Shown: positions 38,067 through 50,537 of the stretch, piece by piece | Position numbering within the stretch: position 1 is the first letter of the stretch | Layout: each line of letters starts with the position of its first letter | Source: Galerina marginata | Lineage: Eukaryota > Basidiomycota > Agaricomycetes > Agaricales > Galerinaceae | Assembly (NCBI GenBank): GCA_023014335.1 | Contig: JAECYW010000001.1 | Coordinates: forward strand, 1,426,001-1,490,000 | DNA length: 64,000 nucleotides | Direction of reading: 5' to 3' | Notes under the pieces: model-generated | Database searches by the model: none | The model's input: only the letters and a program-made list of their open reading frames with translations | What the model was told of the DNA's origin: nothing | Translations under genes and position numbers: made by a program

Positions 38067-41000
38067 TCAGGTCATCTTACGTTCTTTTCTTTTTGCGCGC
38101 TCTCGTTTCGTTTCGAGCTCATGCCATTCTCCGTCGAGGTCCACCAGACTTCAAAGAAGTCAACTATCAGATCACAAGAAAATCACAGATTGACATACCC
38201 TATAGGAGGTGCTGCACCTGGCTGTTCTTCAAGGAAATAAGCCGAGTCCATGGCCTGACTAGCAGTAATGCGCTGCATAGGATCATATGTCAGGAGCTGC
38301 TCTGCTAGGTCCAGTGCTGCCGGAGACATCCATCTAGACAACATACGTCACAAAGGATGGACAGTAAAACAAAGCTTCGCACACCTCTGGAATGCCTCTC
38401 GGAACCTACTGGGTAATGCCTGCTGAGGCTTCACGAGTTCATACCACGGAAGGTTGGCAGCGTCTCCCCAACGTTCTGGGGTAGGGGTCCCCAGAATTTT
38501 GAAGATGACCTCTAGTTGATTGATCTCATCTGCTCCTTGAAAAACCGGCTTCTTAGTGAACAATTCCAGCATGATACATCTATGATTCAAAATCAGCCTA
38601 GTATTGATTCTAAGTCGAAAGTGCGTACCCTGCACTCCACATGTCTACTTCTGGTCCATAGACGGTTGCACCAAAGAGGAGTTCTGGTGGACGATACCAA
38701 AGAGTAATGACTCGGTTGGTATAATCAGCTCGCCTGCGTTTCTGGTAGAAACGCGCAAGGCCAAAATCCGCAAGTTTGAGTTCACCTCGACTGTTAATCA
38801 AGATATTCGACCCCTTGATATCTCGATGTATCACCCCTTTGCGATGGAGGTAAGCTAGACCGGCAAGCATTTGGTGGCAAAGTGATTTAAGATGCTCATC
38901 CTGAAATACGAATTGGTTTTGAGATAGGACACCTGTCAGGTCATGGTCCATATACTCAAAGACCATATAGACGGAACCTGGGTACAAACAAAGGTAAGGA
39001 AATCGTACAAGCAACTGACAGTGACAATCTTACCGTTCGAAACCATCATCTCATATAGGCGGACAACATTGTCATGCCGCAAAGACTGTAGAAGTTTGAT
39101 TTCTCGCATGGCAGTAACTGGAAACCCATCTCGCTCGGACTCCATGCGTATGCGCTTTAGGGCAACATGGGCACCAGAGATGGTGTTGCAAGCTTTGTAG
39201 ACTTTCCCAAAGGTTCCTTCGCCGACTTGGCTGACAATCTTGTAGAGGTCCTTGTTCGACGATTGCGGCCCGACACCAATGGAGGATTCAGGATTGTCTA
39301 TAGGGGATGGGGATATCTCGACTGGTGTCCTTGATGCAATATCTAGACGAGGACTTTGTCGTCCTTCATTATTGTTCAGAGGTAAACTTGATTCCAGTGT
39401 AGGAGGAATATCGATTGGACGACTATCCCTGTCCAGCAATCGAGTTGGCTGGTGGAAGGACGCCGATAGATGCAAATTAGAGTGACTAAGGCCGTCGACT
39501 CGGAACTCTTCAGCGGCAAGTTGCACGGGAATGCGATGTTGAACAGCGCCTCGAGGATCCTGACTCGTAGAAGACGGGGGGGAATCCCAGGGGCCTGTGC
39601 GGTTGGAAACACTCCAATCTCCATTATCAACCAGGCGTTGAGGAGAGCCCCAGCCTCGAGTAATAGAGGGGTTAGGAGAACACCAACCTCGACCAACAGA
39701 GGGCTCTGGGGAAGTCCAACCTCGGCTAACAGAGCGTTGGGGGGAATCCCAGTCGGAAGGACGGAATGACGTGTGAGCGTTATCTGCAATCGTGTTCGTG
39801 GTCAAATGAGATTTTTCAGACGCAAAATCCAAGTCTTCTTCATCACCAGGAAAAAATTTCTTCAGAGAAGAATTGACTTTGCCTATCGGTTTGAACCCAG
39901 CATTTCTAGCAGGAATGCTTCGAGTTGGTTTTCCAGGAATATCGATCTTGGAATTAGGTACCCACGCGCTTTCCGGTGTATTAGATTCCTGGGAGGTGTA
40001 ACGAGGCCGAGACACATGGGATATTGGAACGGAAGGAGGAGGCATTGATATTGTTATTGGCTGTGGACTTTTATTAGCAAAAGGTGGTGGTGGCATTGTC
40101 GAATTTAGGAAATGGTCATTCTTCCTCGACGGGGCACTATCGCCCTCGATGGTAGGTTGAATATCCCTCATTCCGCGATGGTACCGGTGTATTCTAGACT
40201 TGCCATTTTTGGCCGGATCGTTTTTTCGTTGTGACGCTCCGTTAGTTACGTTCCTTCCCGAGACGTAGGGTACGCTAAATGGCGGGTGGTGATTAGGAGG
40301 AAGACGGTGAACAGAGCGTGTATGGCCGCTAGGACTTCTGCTTCCGCTGCGGTCAGAGACAGTACTGGAAACAATAGAAGGGCTTCGGCGGTGTTCAACC
40401 AAGGTAATTGGACTACGAGTGGGACTAGGCGACCGTGACGAATATCTCGCCTGACGCGTATGTGGTCGATTTAAACCCCTTTCGCTGGGGGTTAGACTTC
40501 GTAGTGTGACAGGACTGGAATCTCTTCGTCGACGCTTGCTTGCTGGCGAGAATGAGCGAGAACGAGAACGACCCCGAGAAGACCGGTGAGAGTTGTAGGA
40601 CTCGGTCGGAGACCCACTGCGAGAGCGAGAACGGGATGGAGAACGCAAATGTTTTCTTCTCGAAGGTAGCTGGTTCGCAGATGCCTTGCTATTAGCAACA
40701 CGACCTGTATCCCTTCTTGTCCAGCTACATTGCAAATGAAAAAAGGCGACACCTTTGTGATAAAAGTGATACATACTTGTTCAAATCACCATCGTCTGCG
40801 CGCCATTCTCGCCTCTTGTTTGTTGTAATTTTGCCCCCGCTTCGGTTTCGACTGGTTTGTTCGTTGACCATTTTGTCCTCGTGGGTGTTGGTAATCGTCG
40901 CTCGCGGAGGATTTCCACGAGGCAGCTGGCTCCCATGCCCGATCTTCTACGCTGTGGTGTCTCTTTTCTAACGCCGAGTCTTCTTCCTGACGCCTTGCGT

Positions 41001-41664
41001 GTTCATTCCCCCACGACGGCCTTTCGCGCCGCCGAGAGTCCCATCCTGAGTCACTCTGGAACTTGTGACCAGGGCGTTTATCCCTTTGATTGTCTGAACG
41101 CCAATCGTGCTGCTTTCGATCAGAACGGTGGTCAAGACGGCCTGGTTCTGGCCCCCAATCGTCCAATGGTTGGTCTCTTGGTGCATTCTGGTCCCAGCGG
41201 TTATGGTAGGGTGTCCGGCTGGTGTCGTAGGGATGAGGTGGAGGGATGCCCCACGTGGGGGTTTCTGGGTATGAAGAGGTCGACGCACTATTCTCGTAGG
41301 AATGACTCCATGCATTCTGTGTTGGAATGGGTGGAGGGCTTCCCCAGCCCGATGAGCTTCTCGGTGGGTTGCCTTCATACTTGCTCCTTTCTCCGCGAGA
41401 AAAATGATCATCGTACGGATATCTGTCATGATCTAGGTCTGGGTGTCGCCAGTTATCATCGCGGTCAGACCGGGATGAGGCATCACGTTCAGAGACATAC
41501 GGTCTGCTGGAGCTTGAAGGACGCCTGTAGTTTTCGGAGTGGTGGAAGGACGACTGTGATCGTGAGTAGGAGTCGGAATGAATGTCTTCGCCTTGCGAAT
41601 TCATGTATATGTCGCCGTCTGCATCCTTATTGCTCCTGGAGCGTTTGTTTCTCCCGTGACGCAT
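38067..41664 (-). CDS. CTD kinase, CTK1/Lsk1/CDK12-like CDK
   Basis: This cyclin-dependent kinase is expected to phosphorylate Ser2 of the RNA polymerase II C-terminal repeat during elongation. The N-terminal half is a long disordered Arg/Ser-rich region starting [18 protein letters not shown], with RS runs such as [19 protein letters not shown]. The kinase domain begins [18 protein letters not shown], with catalytic Lys in HVALKRIR and the cyclin-binding helix as [11 protein letters not shown] in place of [38 protein letters not shown] and [20 protein letters not shown] follow; the last two are typical of the CTK1/CDK12 group rather than BUR1/CDK9. The basic tail [20 protein letters not shown] ends at 38067. 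The start at 41664 is chosen as the ATG closest to the RS domain; upstream frame extends to 41856 without family support. Confidence 0.9.
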
Positions 41665-42475
41665 TGAGGGGCGAGATTGTTGCAATGTAAGTGACGGAAA
41701 TGTAGGCCAGCAAACTTGTAATGGTGTTACTTGTTGGGCACTGTTGGTGGTTGAGTGCAAGCCTTCCCTAAGCACGGAGCTACACTGTTCAACTAAGAAG
41801 TCTATCGAATTCTGGGACGCAATCCTTAGTTCTACAGGATTACGTAGGTTCTTCATAGAAAATGTAGGCTTGGTCAGTCCAAAAGATATGCACTGTTCGA
41901 GAAAAAACTTACAGCACTGCCAGTGGGCTCGGGGAGTGGCCGTCGTGGCTTCAAACTAATCCCTGAAAAATACTAGAGGGATGAATGTCCTCAGGACCTC
42001 AATCTATTGTACGAGGGCACCTGTACTGGAGGAAATTCAGTCCTTCGTAGGTTCGGTATACGATATTAAGAAAGAGTTACATGACAGTCAGTGCCTTCGC
42101 CATTTATTATTTAAATGATGGCATGTGACCATTTGCTGAGTTCAATGTATCTCTCAAGTCTGTACAAGCCTGATGAATCCTTACATGATGATGACTTTGA
42201 ACAGGGAGATAGGCTTTCCATAGTCACAGGCTTCCATAATCATAATATATGTTCTGGAGATAACAAAACAAAGGCGGTATAAAAGCTGTCCAATGGCTGT
42301 CTGTTACAGCAGGACTAAGGGAAGTGTTTATACATCAACAATGACCTATTACAACAAATAGTAGTTGCACAGGCAAATGTTGTCAATGTCTGAACGAGGT
42401 AACTGACCTCAAACATTGTTTAGTTGGAGATGGCTCTGGGATCAATACCGCATCCGTGGTGACTTGCTACCGGCT
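41665..42475. other. intergenic gap, CTK1-like to DCAF8-like
   Basis: About 810 bases holding the promoter of the minus-strand CDK gene and the 3' UTR of the DCAF8-like gene. No open frame here is supported by composition or family. Confidence 0.4.
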
Positions 42476-44660
42476 CTACTGGCCAATGCAATCTGCGGCG
42501 CGTATCGTTACTCCTGCAGAACCCGTGACATTGCGAGCCTCTGAGATCAGGGAAGCTTGGATGTTGAGTCTCATTGCGCGCCTTGAGTTCAGTCGGCCGT
42601 TCGTATCGATTATCTGCTCCGCATTGTCCATTCGTGAAAACGCACTGGACGAGACAGTTGGTGCAAACAGCTGAGCAACCTGCATAAGCTACGAACAAAA
42701 ACGGCAATTAGATAGGGAAGTATACCTTTACCGTAGTGTCAATACCGCTTATAGCGACGACTGGCAGATGTGGATGGCCTTCAATCACATTGACAACGCT
42801 GCTGTCGCCCTCGTATATGCCTTGAACTCCGCCAGTTTGTTTGTTCCACTACGAAGAAATTACCGTCGTCAGACCCAGAAGCAACCCATTCATCATCAGG
42901 TCCAAGAAAATTCACTGGTTGAAAGACTTTCTGGTAAGTAATCTAGTAAGATATCCAAACAGATAGGGGCCATTACCATCCTTGACGGTCATGACATTTC
43001 TAGTGCCAGTATAACGACACCGGGGCATGATGGCAGGAACATCTGGGTGATAGTCGTTCACAGTCGGCGTTGACATCAAATCATCGAAGAAATTGAAGGC
43101 AGTTCCATGGAGGTTTTGACTTTGCTCTTCCCTGGTACCATCGTTGACGACGTCGTTGGCGTCGTCGTGCAGCACTCTTTGCCCAGTTCTTGCTTCAGAA
43201 GGGCGTGACGCGGGCTATATAGTCTCAGTTTCATACAACACCGTGATGGATAATGAAGCTTACGTTGGGGCGTATAATGGAAGATGAGGTTGAAGCAAGA
43301 CAATCTTTTACCTTGGGCTCGTCTTTGGTGGAGAATAAATAAACACCATCACCACTGTAGGCTTTGTATTCCCGTCAGTTACAAAACCTATAACGAACCA
43401 CAACAAACTAACAAAGAAGGACCTAAGGAGCCTATTAGTATTAGCAACAATCACATCAGCCATTGAAGGAGGTAAATTTACCTCGTGACCATTTGAATCC
43501 GACATTCGGGCGCCTGTGATATGTGGGCGCCTTCCGCTCTGGCTGTTTGAGGTTTCTCGTTCACGCCCGAACTTTCGGACGCAGGTTGTCGCTTCCCTTC
43601 CAGCTCGAGGGACTTTACCCCAGTCGTGTTCTATTGTCTGACGTAAATGTCTGCGGTCAAATAAATAAGCCTACACCTCCTTGATTAATAGAGTTTCAAG
43701 CAGGATTATCGTTCAAAACGAACATAAGGTCTCACTCCGCTGGTGATAAATTGATAGGGAGTGAGGGTGGACAACGACAGAGCAGATGTTTCGTGCCCTG
43801 TTTCTACGAGGGGTGCTGGGCACGACTCAGTGCTACAAGTATGGAACGTTCGCAGATCATGTTGTCTCACAGAACCATCCTAACCGAATGAGCGTACAAA
43901 AATCAGAAACTTTAATAAGTTCTTCAATGCAATATCATGTACACTGCGATGCGCACCTCAGAAACAGATAAAAACAGGTCGGGACTCTCTTCAGTAACAA
44001 TTTTTTTCACTGCACCATGGTGACAACGAATGACCCGGATACAGCATTGAGCAGCAGAATAGTCCGTTTGGATATCACCAGGGCCAGGGCCAATGCTAAC
44101 CGCGGTAGGGATATCAAAGATGCGTATCTGCATATCTCGAGCAGCGGTCGCGCTGTTCAAATGAATTAAAACCAGTGTTTGAAACCAGGCGAGAACTCGG
44201 CTTACATGCGAGACGACAGTGGCAGCATCTTCGCACTAAATATGTTGGAGAGGTGACCAGTATTCACGACGGAAACACAATGAAACGGATACTGTTGTCC
44301 AACGTCGGTGGAATCCATCTTCCATAGTCGCACAGTCGTATCATCGCCAGCAGATAGAAGAATATCACCGTCTTTAGCCCAGCTCAGAGCGTTTACGCAG
44401 CTGGTATAACCCTGTTATGGAAAGCAAGCAATGTGGTCAATATTTAGCTAAACTTGCCCATTATGACCGTAACTCTCGTCGTTCCCAAGTACGTTGACTC
44501 TGTCCAGTGTTTTCTCTAGCGTTCTGGCTAAGTTGTACCTCCTGTGACGCTCGACGTTTGATGTGATGGGAAGATTCGAGGAGAGAGAAAAGAGACGTGT
44601 TTTCGAGGAGTTGTTCCTGGAAGTCACTTTGTTGAGAGGGATCATGGGAGCAATGTTCAT
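42476..44660 (-). CDS. DCAF6/8-like WD40 protein
   Basis: DCAF6/8 proteins are WD40 receptors for the CUL4-DDB1 ubiquitin ligase. The product starts MNIAPMIPLNKVTSRNNSSK. WD40 units follow: GCVNALSWAKDGDILLSAGD, DTTVRLWKMD, SRDMQIRIFDIPTAVSIGPG, CCIRVIRCHHGAVKKIVTEE, SPDLFLSVSEDGTVRQHDLR. Further on are VRPYVRFERYNPAIFE-type text, YSGDGVYLFSTKDEPK, and FLGPDDEWVASGSDDGNFFV. The end is YEGDSSVVNVIEGHPHLPVV, AISGIDTTVAQLFAPT. The last two blocks are signatures of the DCAF8/DCAF6 branch. A tail of about 55 residues ends at 42476. Many short introns are present and the exact splicing around 43200-43500 is my reading. Confidence 0.85.
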
Positions 44661-44845
44661 TGCATTGTCTGATCCGAGTTTCAAGCGGTACGTAGGCGTC
44701 TGGGCGGTCTGGTTATAAGAAGTGTCAGTGCTGGCAAAGTTGAAAACCCCTCAGAGTCGGACTTGCTTTCTTACATAACACAACATGACGTAGCGTTATA
44801 AATTATACAGTGTGGATGTCGTGGTATAGATACATGATTCAAAGG

Positions 44846-47800
44846 TTATCCATTCAAAGGATAGTCATCATCCGTTGAACTTTCGCTACTCCAGTTGTAC
44901 TCTGGCCTAGTTTCCGCGCTGGATTCAGTTCGCGACTTAAGTCCATGCTCGAGGGAGAAAGGAAGCGACAGCTTGGAGAAGGAATTGCCGCGGAATCTAG
45001 AGAAAAAGGAGGAAGTCGGTGGCTCAAGGTTGGGGGAGGCTCTTGAATTTCGGGCAGCATTAGACGATCTCGGATCGTCATCGTCCATACTCGGATCAGC
45101 CTGCGTTGACGTCCATCTCCGACGCTGTGAAAGTGAATAGAAATCCTTAGTCATGCCCACTAGGAGAAGGGTTCTTGGAACTCCGGCCTCGCTTGAAAAA
45201 TCGAGAACTCCGAGCAAATGCAGCTTCTGCATCGGTGTCGACTGATAATGGAGGATCTGATCCAGAGGGTGGAGGAGATAAAGAGCGTGATGACGTTTGT
45301 AATGAATTTGAAGCCTCAGGAAAGGATTTATGTTGCAACAGATATCGTGGCTCGTGCGATGTGCTTCGAGATTTGTAAGCTCGATGAACAATTTGCCGAC
45401 CTAGGAGGATTTGTCTTTCTATCCTAAACCTGTTTTCAATCATGTGGAGCTTTGCAGCGCATAAATGTCTATGTGAAAATGGCAGAGACGACGCAAATTA
45501 CCTTCGGCCAAGTAACACTTTCCCCAACTCTGATCATCCTTTCTAACTCCTTTGGATCGGGATCAGTGAGAATTCGGAACCAATCCTATTCCAATGGTTG
45601 CATAAGTATGGCTACTTAAACGCAACTTGGGGCAGTCAAGATTACCGAAATTTGGGTCCTTGGCCAGATTCTATTGTGGACTTTAGAGTTTATTTCTACA
45701 TCGATATGTAGTACAGGACTCACGTAACTGCCCCATCAAAGCGTTGTAAAAAGACACTAGACCAATCTTGTCCCAATAGCTGAGGAAGAAGTTCCAGGTC
45801 ACGAATGACTTTGAAGTTCTTGGTCAACTCATGTTTCAGCCACTGCTCAGCAGCAGATAGGAGGAAATTTCCTCTCCATCCTGTGAAATCCTATCGTGAA
45901 GACTATGAGCAATGTAAGGATGAAACTTTTCTTTACCTTTGCCTTTACGATGAGCAACTGGTTTTCCAGCCGATCCTCGTGGAGCAAAGAAAAAAAGATG
46001 CACATGTGGGTTGACCTGAGAAACGACTGGATGTGTCACTGAAATACACGTCAGACCAGAACAGCATTGAACATTGAGCCCAATATTGACGACCAACCAT
46101 TGAAGTAAAGATTAAGTGATTGAACTGGTATGTCGACTCTGGCTATTTCGTTAGTATCTTGCATGCAGTTACATTCCGTGAAGTCCTGACCTCAGAGACC
46201 CGTCCTTGAATCTACTACCCCAACTCCAAGGAACGATGCTTCCGTCCTTGAGCTTTTGCATCAGAACGACGGGATTCAGAATGCCAGGGACCGCTGCGGA
46301 AGCCAGCAACGCAGACCAGATCACCGTATCAGGCGCCGTCATGTAGTTAAGGAGTTTCGTTGGCCTGGAAACAATAATTTTATCCGTTTAATGCATCGAC
46401 TTTATTCTACTTACGAATGCCGGTCAGCAGGAATGACTGAAATGTTAAGTATGCGGCCAGTTCTCATGTATGCTTCCCTGAAGGTCATAGAACCTCGTGT
46501 AAAAAACGTGCACTGAGGTTTGTGTTAATTTCAAATGCAAACAGATGCCTAGGCATACACGCACCTTCCTTGCCCATCTGTAATCATCTGTAAGTTGACG
46601 AATTTATACACTGGGGTCAATTACCCACATCACACTATCGAAGCGGGCCCCCGTTGTCCAGAATCTCTTAAACCAAGTGCTAAATGGCTCTTCACATGCG
46701 GTGATTTTATTTGCCAGTTCAGGAATAAGTAAGATCTTCAGTTCTTCGTTTGTGCGCGTGCAGGTAAGCGCAGCAATGAGACCGCCAGCACTTGTACCCG
46801 TTATGACCCTTGGAAGAAGCCCAGCATCCAAAAAAGCTTTAAGAACCCCGCAGTGGTCTAAGAAACAAAACAAAAAAGGTCAAAGGCAAGGCGAGAATCA
46901 ACGAAGACGCAGGACTTGCAATAGCCGAAAGATGCGCCGCCAGAAAGACAGAGGGCCGATATACCTTGAAAGAAAAAAAGTTTTCAGCATCTTACGTGGC
47001 TTGGGTTGTTTCCAAACACACCAAGATTGGTATTTGCACTCTTGAAAAACCGCTTCTTCTCGTCAATTGTAAGTTCCGGCGTTTCTCGAATGAATTCAAG
47101 CGAAGCTTCGAGCTCATCAAAATAGGCTACGCGGTTGAAGAAGGGTATTAAAGAGAGCTTTGGAAATGAACCTAATTACTCTTACATTCGATGAGATCCT
47201 TAGTCCCAAGGAATGTCTATTTATTGAGTCTCAGTGTTGACCGTGGTTGCTTGATATTCTAGATGCTCACTTCACTATATAGCCTGAAAAAAAACAAACC
47301 CAGTTCTATTTAACCGCATTTCTAGTTATTTCATGAACGAAACATACCTTGACGACTCAACGGCGGCAAAATTTGCTCGAATACAGGTCTCTAACACCCC
47401 CAAACACCCGCGCACATCGTTCCTCTCTCGCATCGTTCTAAGGGATCTTTTAACCTGCGAAATTGTCAGAATAAGAAGCCTCCAGTCTCGTGGCCTGGCG
47501 GAGTTGTCATACCTTGCGCACAAGCATCCAATCGTAGAAAGGGTCTTCGTCGACACCTTTCCACTCTTGGAAACCTAAATACTTGTCTAGGACGACCGCG
47601 GCTTCTTTCCATTCCTGAGTTAAGACAATGAGGGCCTTCTTGAAAGACGTCGCTAGCTCGACCTACAGCATAACTCCTAGCACTTCGCATATTCTTCCTC
47701 AAACGACCCTTCTGACCCCGCCCTGAGGTAATAAAGGGTCCAGTTTCATTTTTTTCACGCCAAGAAAACATAACATACAGGCTGTTATCCATTCCTTCGT

Positions 47801-48343
47801 ATTGACCAGTTGCCTGATCATGACGTAGAGTCCGAATTCAGCCATGATAAATAAAAAGATGAAAGACTTCCAGTGTATTGGACTCAGAAATATTGAAAGC
47901 AGAAAGCAGGGCTCACCAGCAGTGGCCAGCGAAGGAGAAGAAAAAGATAATCGCTTCTTTTGTCCTGCCTTTCTTTCTTTCTTCTTCTACATTTGACTCT
48001 GTCAAACTAACATATTGTATCACGAGTGGGAGGGTCATACCTTTTGACCTTCAAATTGACTGGTGCAAAATCTGATAAAGCAGAAACCTTCCGGATTCGA
48101 GGGAGAGTGGACACCGGTGTCCCTGGTACTGGAGGGGAGGATGCATCACCTTGGTGGCCGAAGTAGGACTCGTCTAGCTTTAAAGCATGAGAAAACGCAG
48201 CTATATGCCTGTGGGTTACACATTATAGATAACAAGGATCTCCCAATCACGAAATACATGACATACGATTCATCAACAAAATCTTGTGCAAGTAAAGTCT
48301 TAAGGTTGAACGCTTGGGGCCGTCCATTGCTTCGGGCGGGCAT
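44846..48343 (-). CDS. patatin-domain triacylglycerol lipase (Tgl4/Tgl5/SDP1-like)
   Basis: This lipid-droplet lipase family hydrolyses stored triacylglycerol. The start is MPARSNGRPQAFNLKTLLAQ, spliced to DFVDESHIAAFSHALKLDES and RKVSALSDFAPVNLKVKR. A membrane-associated stretch (DYLFLLLRWPLL then SFIFLFIMAEFGLYVMIRQL) comes next. TQEWKEAAVVLDKYLGFQEW and GVDEDPFYDWMLVRK belong to the family DUF before patatin. The patatin core has the oxyanion Gly-rich LCLSGGASFGY, GVLKAFLDAGLLPRV and the nucleophile Ser in ITGTSAGGLIAALTC. Later come IRDLELLPQLLGQDWSSVFL and WFRILTDPDPKELERMIRVG. The tail is Ser/Asp-rich. Apparent extra bases near 45175 and 47662 break the frame. If the one near 45175 were real, translation would end at 45096 instead of 44846. 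Confidence 0.85.
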
Positions 48344-49569
48344 CTTGGGTTTCGAGGATGGTTGAGTGCACAAAAGTTCAAGGATTAGCGGCGACCTAAG
48401 CGACAGAACCAACGACGCATTGGCGAAAAGGATGGCCAAGTTTTAAGACCGACTTCAACTTGACGGCGTCACTGTGGAAGGACTCGGACAAATAATATTT
48501 CACAGAAAGCCCCGGGGAAGCAAGATTATTGTATGATGGGATATTAAAGGCTGGCCTATTTCCTTGTTGGAGAAAGGAAGAGGATAGAGTAGGGTCAAGA
48601 GCTACGCTGCAAGGTCACGGTGCGCACTGTCGTCACTGGGCTCCTATACCTATCGGTCACGTGTTGATTGAATTCACTGCTAACCTCTTAGTCAGGTTAG
48701 GGTCAGAACTTCAAGTGCTCTGCTCTAATGCTCAGCGCTCAGCGTTGTACATGTTGCTCACTGCTGATGCGACTGTATCCAACAGTTTTAAAATCCAATC
48801 CTCCCCTCCCGGATCCCCTTCTTACAAGTCTTTGGCTTAGGGCAGAATTCGAAGGTTTACCTTCACCTATTCAATTTCCTACATGCCCGACCTGTACTAC
48901 TACCTGTGCTCAGCGGTTACTTGGCGACTGGGTGGAGATATTTTATTATTGGGCAACCGCCCGTGAAGCCCAGGATCTCCGTCTTTGCTCAATTCCCTGC
49001 ATCGTTCCCTCTGTCAAACATTGATGAACTTTGAAGATAAACTAAACTTGGACAGAGGTAAAGTCGGCCCCCGTAAGGTCCTCTCGTACTTTACCGGGCC
49101 CAGAAAGCTGAAGGGGGAAGAGGGGAAGTATGTCAAACGGGATCTAATCTTTCCGATGGCTTCCAGTGTCTTCCCAATGGAACACAGTTGATGAACAAGG
49201 AAAATGCCTTCTTCCGGTCCAGATGCTATTCTCCTCGCCCGAAGAACGTCCTGCCATTGGCGTATGTGTGTTCAAAGATATTATACTGTAGGCTTCAGAG
49301 ACCAACAGATACATACATGAATATGTGCGTCCCCATATTTCACCGGTCACCATTCATTCATTTCAACTGAGCGAGGCTAAAAATATCTCTCATTGCAAAT
49401 ATAGCCCTGTGACTACCTTTGACTACATGACTACTTCCATCTCCCATCGATAGGCCTGGATAGGAGATCATCGCAATTCGATATCGCGATCGCGCATGCT
49501 CCTAAGGTATTTTTATTCAATGGCAATCTCCCCGACAACAATCGGCTGCGGGCTGTGGCGCCTCAGAGG
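48344..49569. other. long intergenic region, lipase to CipC-like gene
   Basis: About 1.2 kb between divergent genes, holding both promoters. Several plus-strand frames of 60-100 codons are open (48529-48840, 48728-49024), but they have no family resemblance and no supporting introns. I do not call a gene. Confidence 0.4.
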
Positions 49570-49577
49570 TATAAAAG
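49570..49577 (+). promoter_or_regulatory. TATA box of the CipC-like gene
   Basis: TATAAAAG lies 81 bases before the start codon at 49651, a usual distance for a strong, inducible fungal promoter. A CT-rich tract and ACACATTTTTTCATT lead into the ATG. Confidence 0.65.
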
Positions 49578-49650
49578 GGCATCATTCGCGATATCCAGTC
49601 CTCAGTTCTCTTTCTACGACATCTACACACTTACCACACATTTTTTCATT

Positions 49651-50228
49651 ATGGGTTGGTTCAACGACGATTCCGATCAAGCTCAGGCTTACGATGAGGT
49701 GAGAAATCTCTTCAACACTCCCTTTCGTTGTACTGATTACCCATCCTTCAGGTTGTGAACGCCCCTCACAAGGCAGCATTGTCCCATGAGCTCATCGCTG
49801 CCGCGGCTTCCTACGAGGTGATTATCGACAACACCTTACAGTGCGCTACCTCTCATCCGTGCTCTCTCTTTAGGCCGCGAAGGCATATGAGAAGCACTGC
49901 GAGGACAACGGCAAGCCCGACTCTCACGCAAAGGCAAAGGAGCTCTTGTAAGTGATAGCATGTATTTTACCCAGACTCTTTCTTATCAAAGGCAGGGCTG
50001 CTTTCTCTGGCGCCTTCGTTGACCGCATAGTGGAGACCAAGGGGGTAAGCATTGAATTCCTGACCATACCTAGGTAACTGACATGCCATTTGGATTAAGC
50101 TGGACTTCGTTGACAAAGAAAAGGCCAAGCACCATGGTACATTTTTTTTAAACCAAAAGCATTGTTTTCTTACGTTCCGTCCCATAGCCAAGCAGCAGCT
50201 TCACGACGTGTCCGAGAGTGACTACTGA
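49651..50228 (+). CDS. CipC-like DUF3759 small protein
   Basis: The product is about 104 residues: MGWFNDDSDQAQAYDE joined to VVNAPHKAALSHELIAAAAS, AAKAYEKHCEDNGKPDSHAK, ELLAAFSGAFVDRIVETKG and LDFVDKEKAKHHAKQQLHDV. This is the DUF3759/CipC family, first named for concanamycin-induced protein C of Aspergillus. The biochemical role is not established; such genes are often strongly expressed under stress or in particular growth stages. Five small exons are separated by introns of about 45-60 bases. The TATA box upstream fits high, regulated expression. Confidence 0.92.
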
Positions 50229-50537
50229 TCAACACTTTGACTTCTTAGCCTTGTAACAACAATGAATTTGGGACTCGTAAACAGCCTTTAAACCTGTGAA
50301 TGACTTGATACAGTGATACTGTTTTAGTGATCCATTGAACACAAATAAGCACGGTGCGATACATATGAGAGTGAGCTGAACTTGCGTATGACGTCATCAA
50401 TTCAACTTAAACGCGAACTTTTGAGTTCTGATTTTGTTTCGACACTTAGCGTTGACGTCAACTAGCTTTGGCGCCACCGCCCATCACCTCGCCCAGGTCG
50501 GAATTGCTGAAGCTCGCTTAATTCAACTCTGGCCGAC
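50229..50537. other. intergenic gap, CipC-like to membrane protein
   Basis: About 310 bases with the 3' UTR of the CipC-like gene and the promoter of the next plus-strand gene. It includes two copies of GACGTCA (50390-50396 as TGACGTCA and 50454-50460 as TTGACGTCA), which look like CRE/ATF sites. Confidence 0.45.

Noticed and set aside
40857..41690. 277-codon plus-strand frame
   Set aside because: Antisense to the Arg/Ser-rich N-terminal exon of the CTK1-like kinase; low-complexity coding on one strand leaves the other open.
48529..49191. Three small plus-strand frames in the lipase-CipC gap
   Set aside because: Short, without introns in a gene-rich intron-rich genome, and no recognisable domain.
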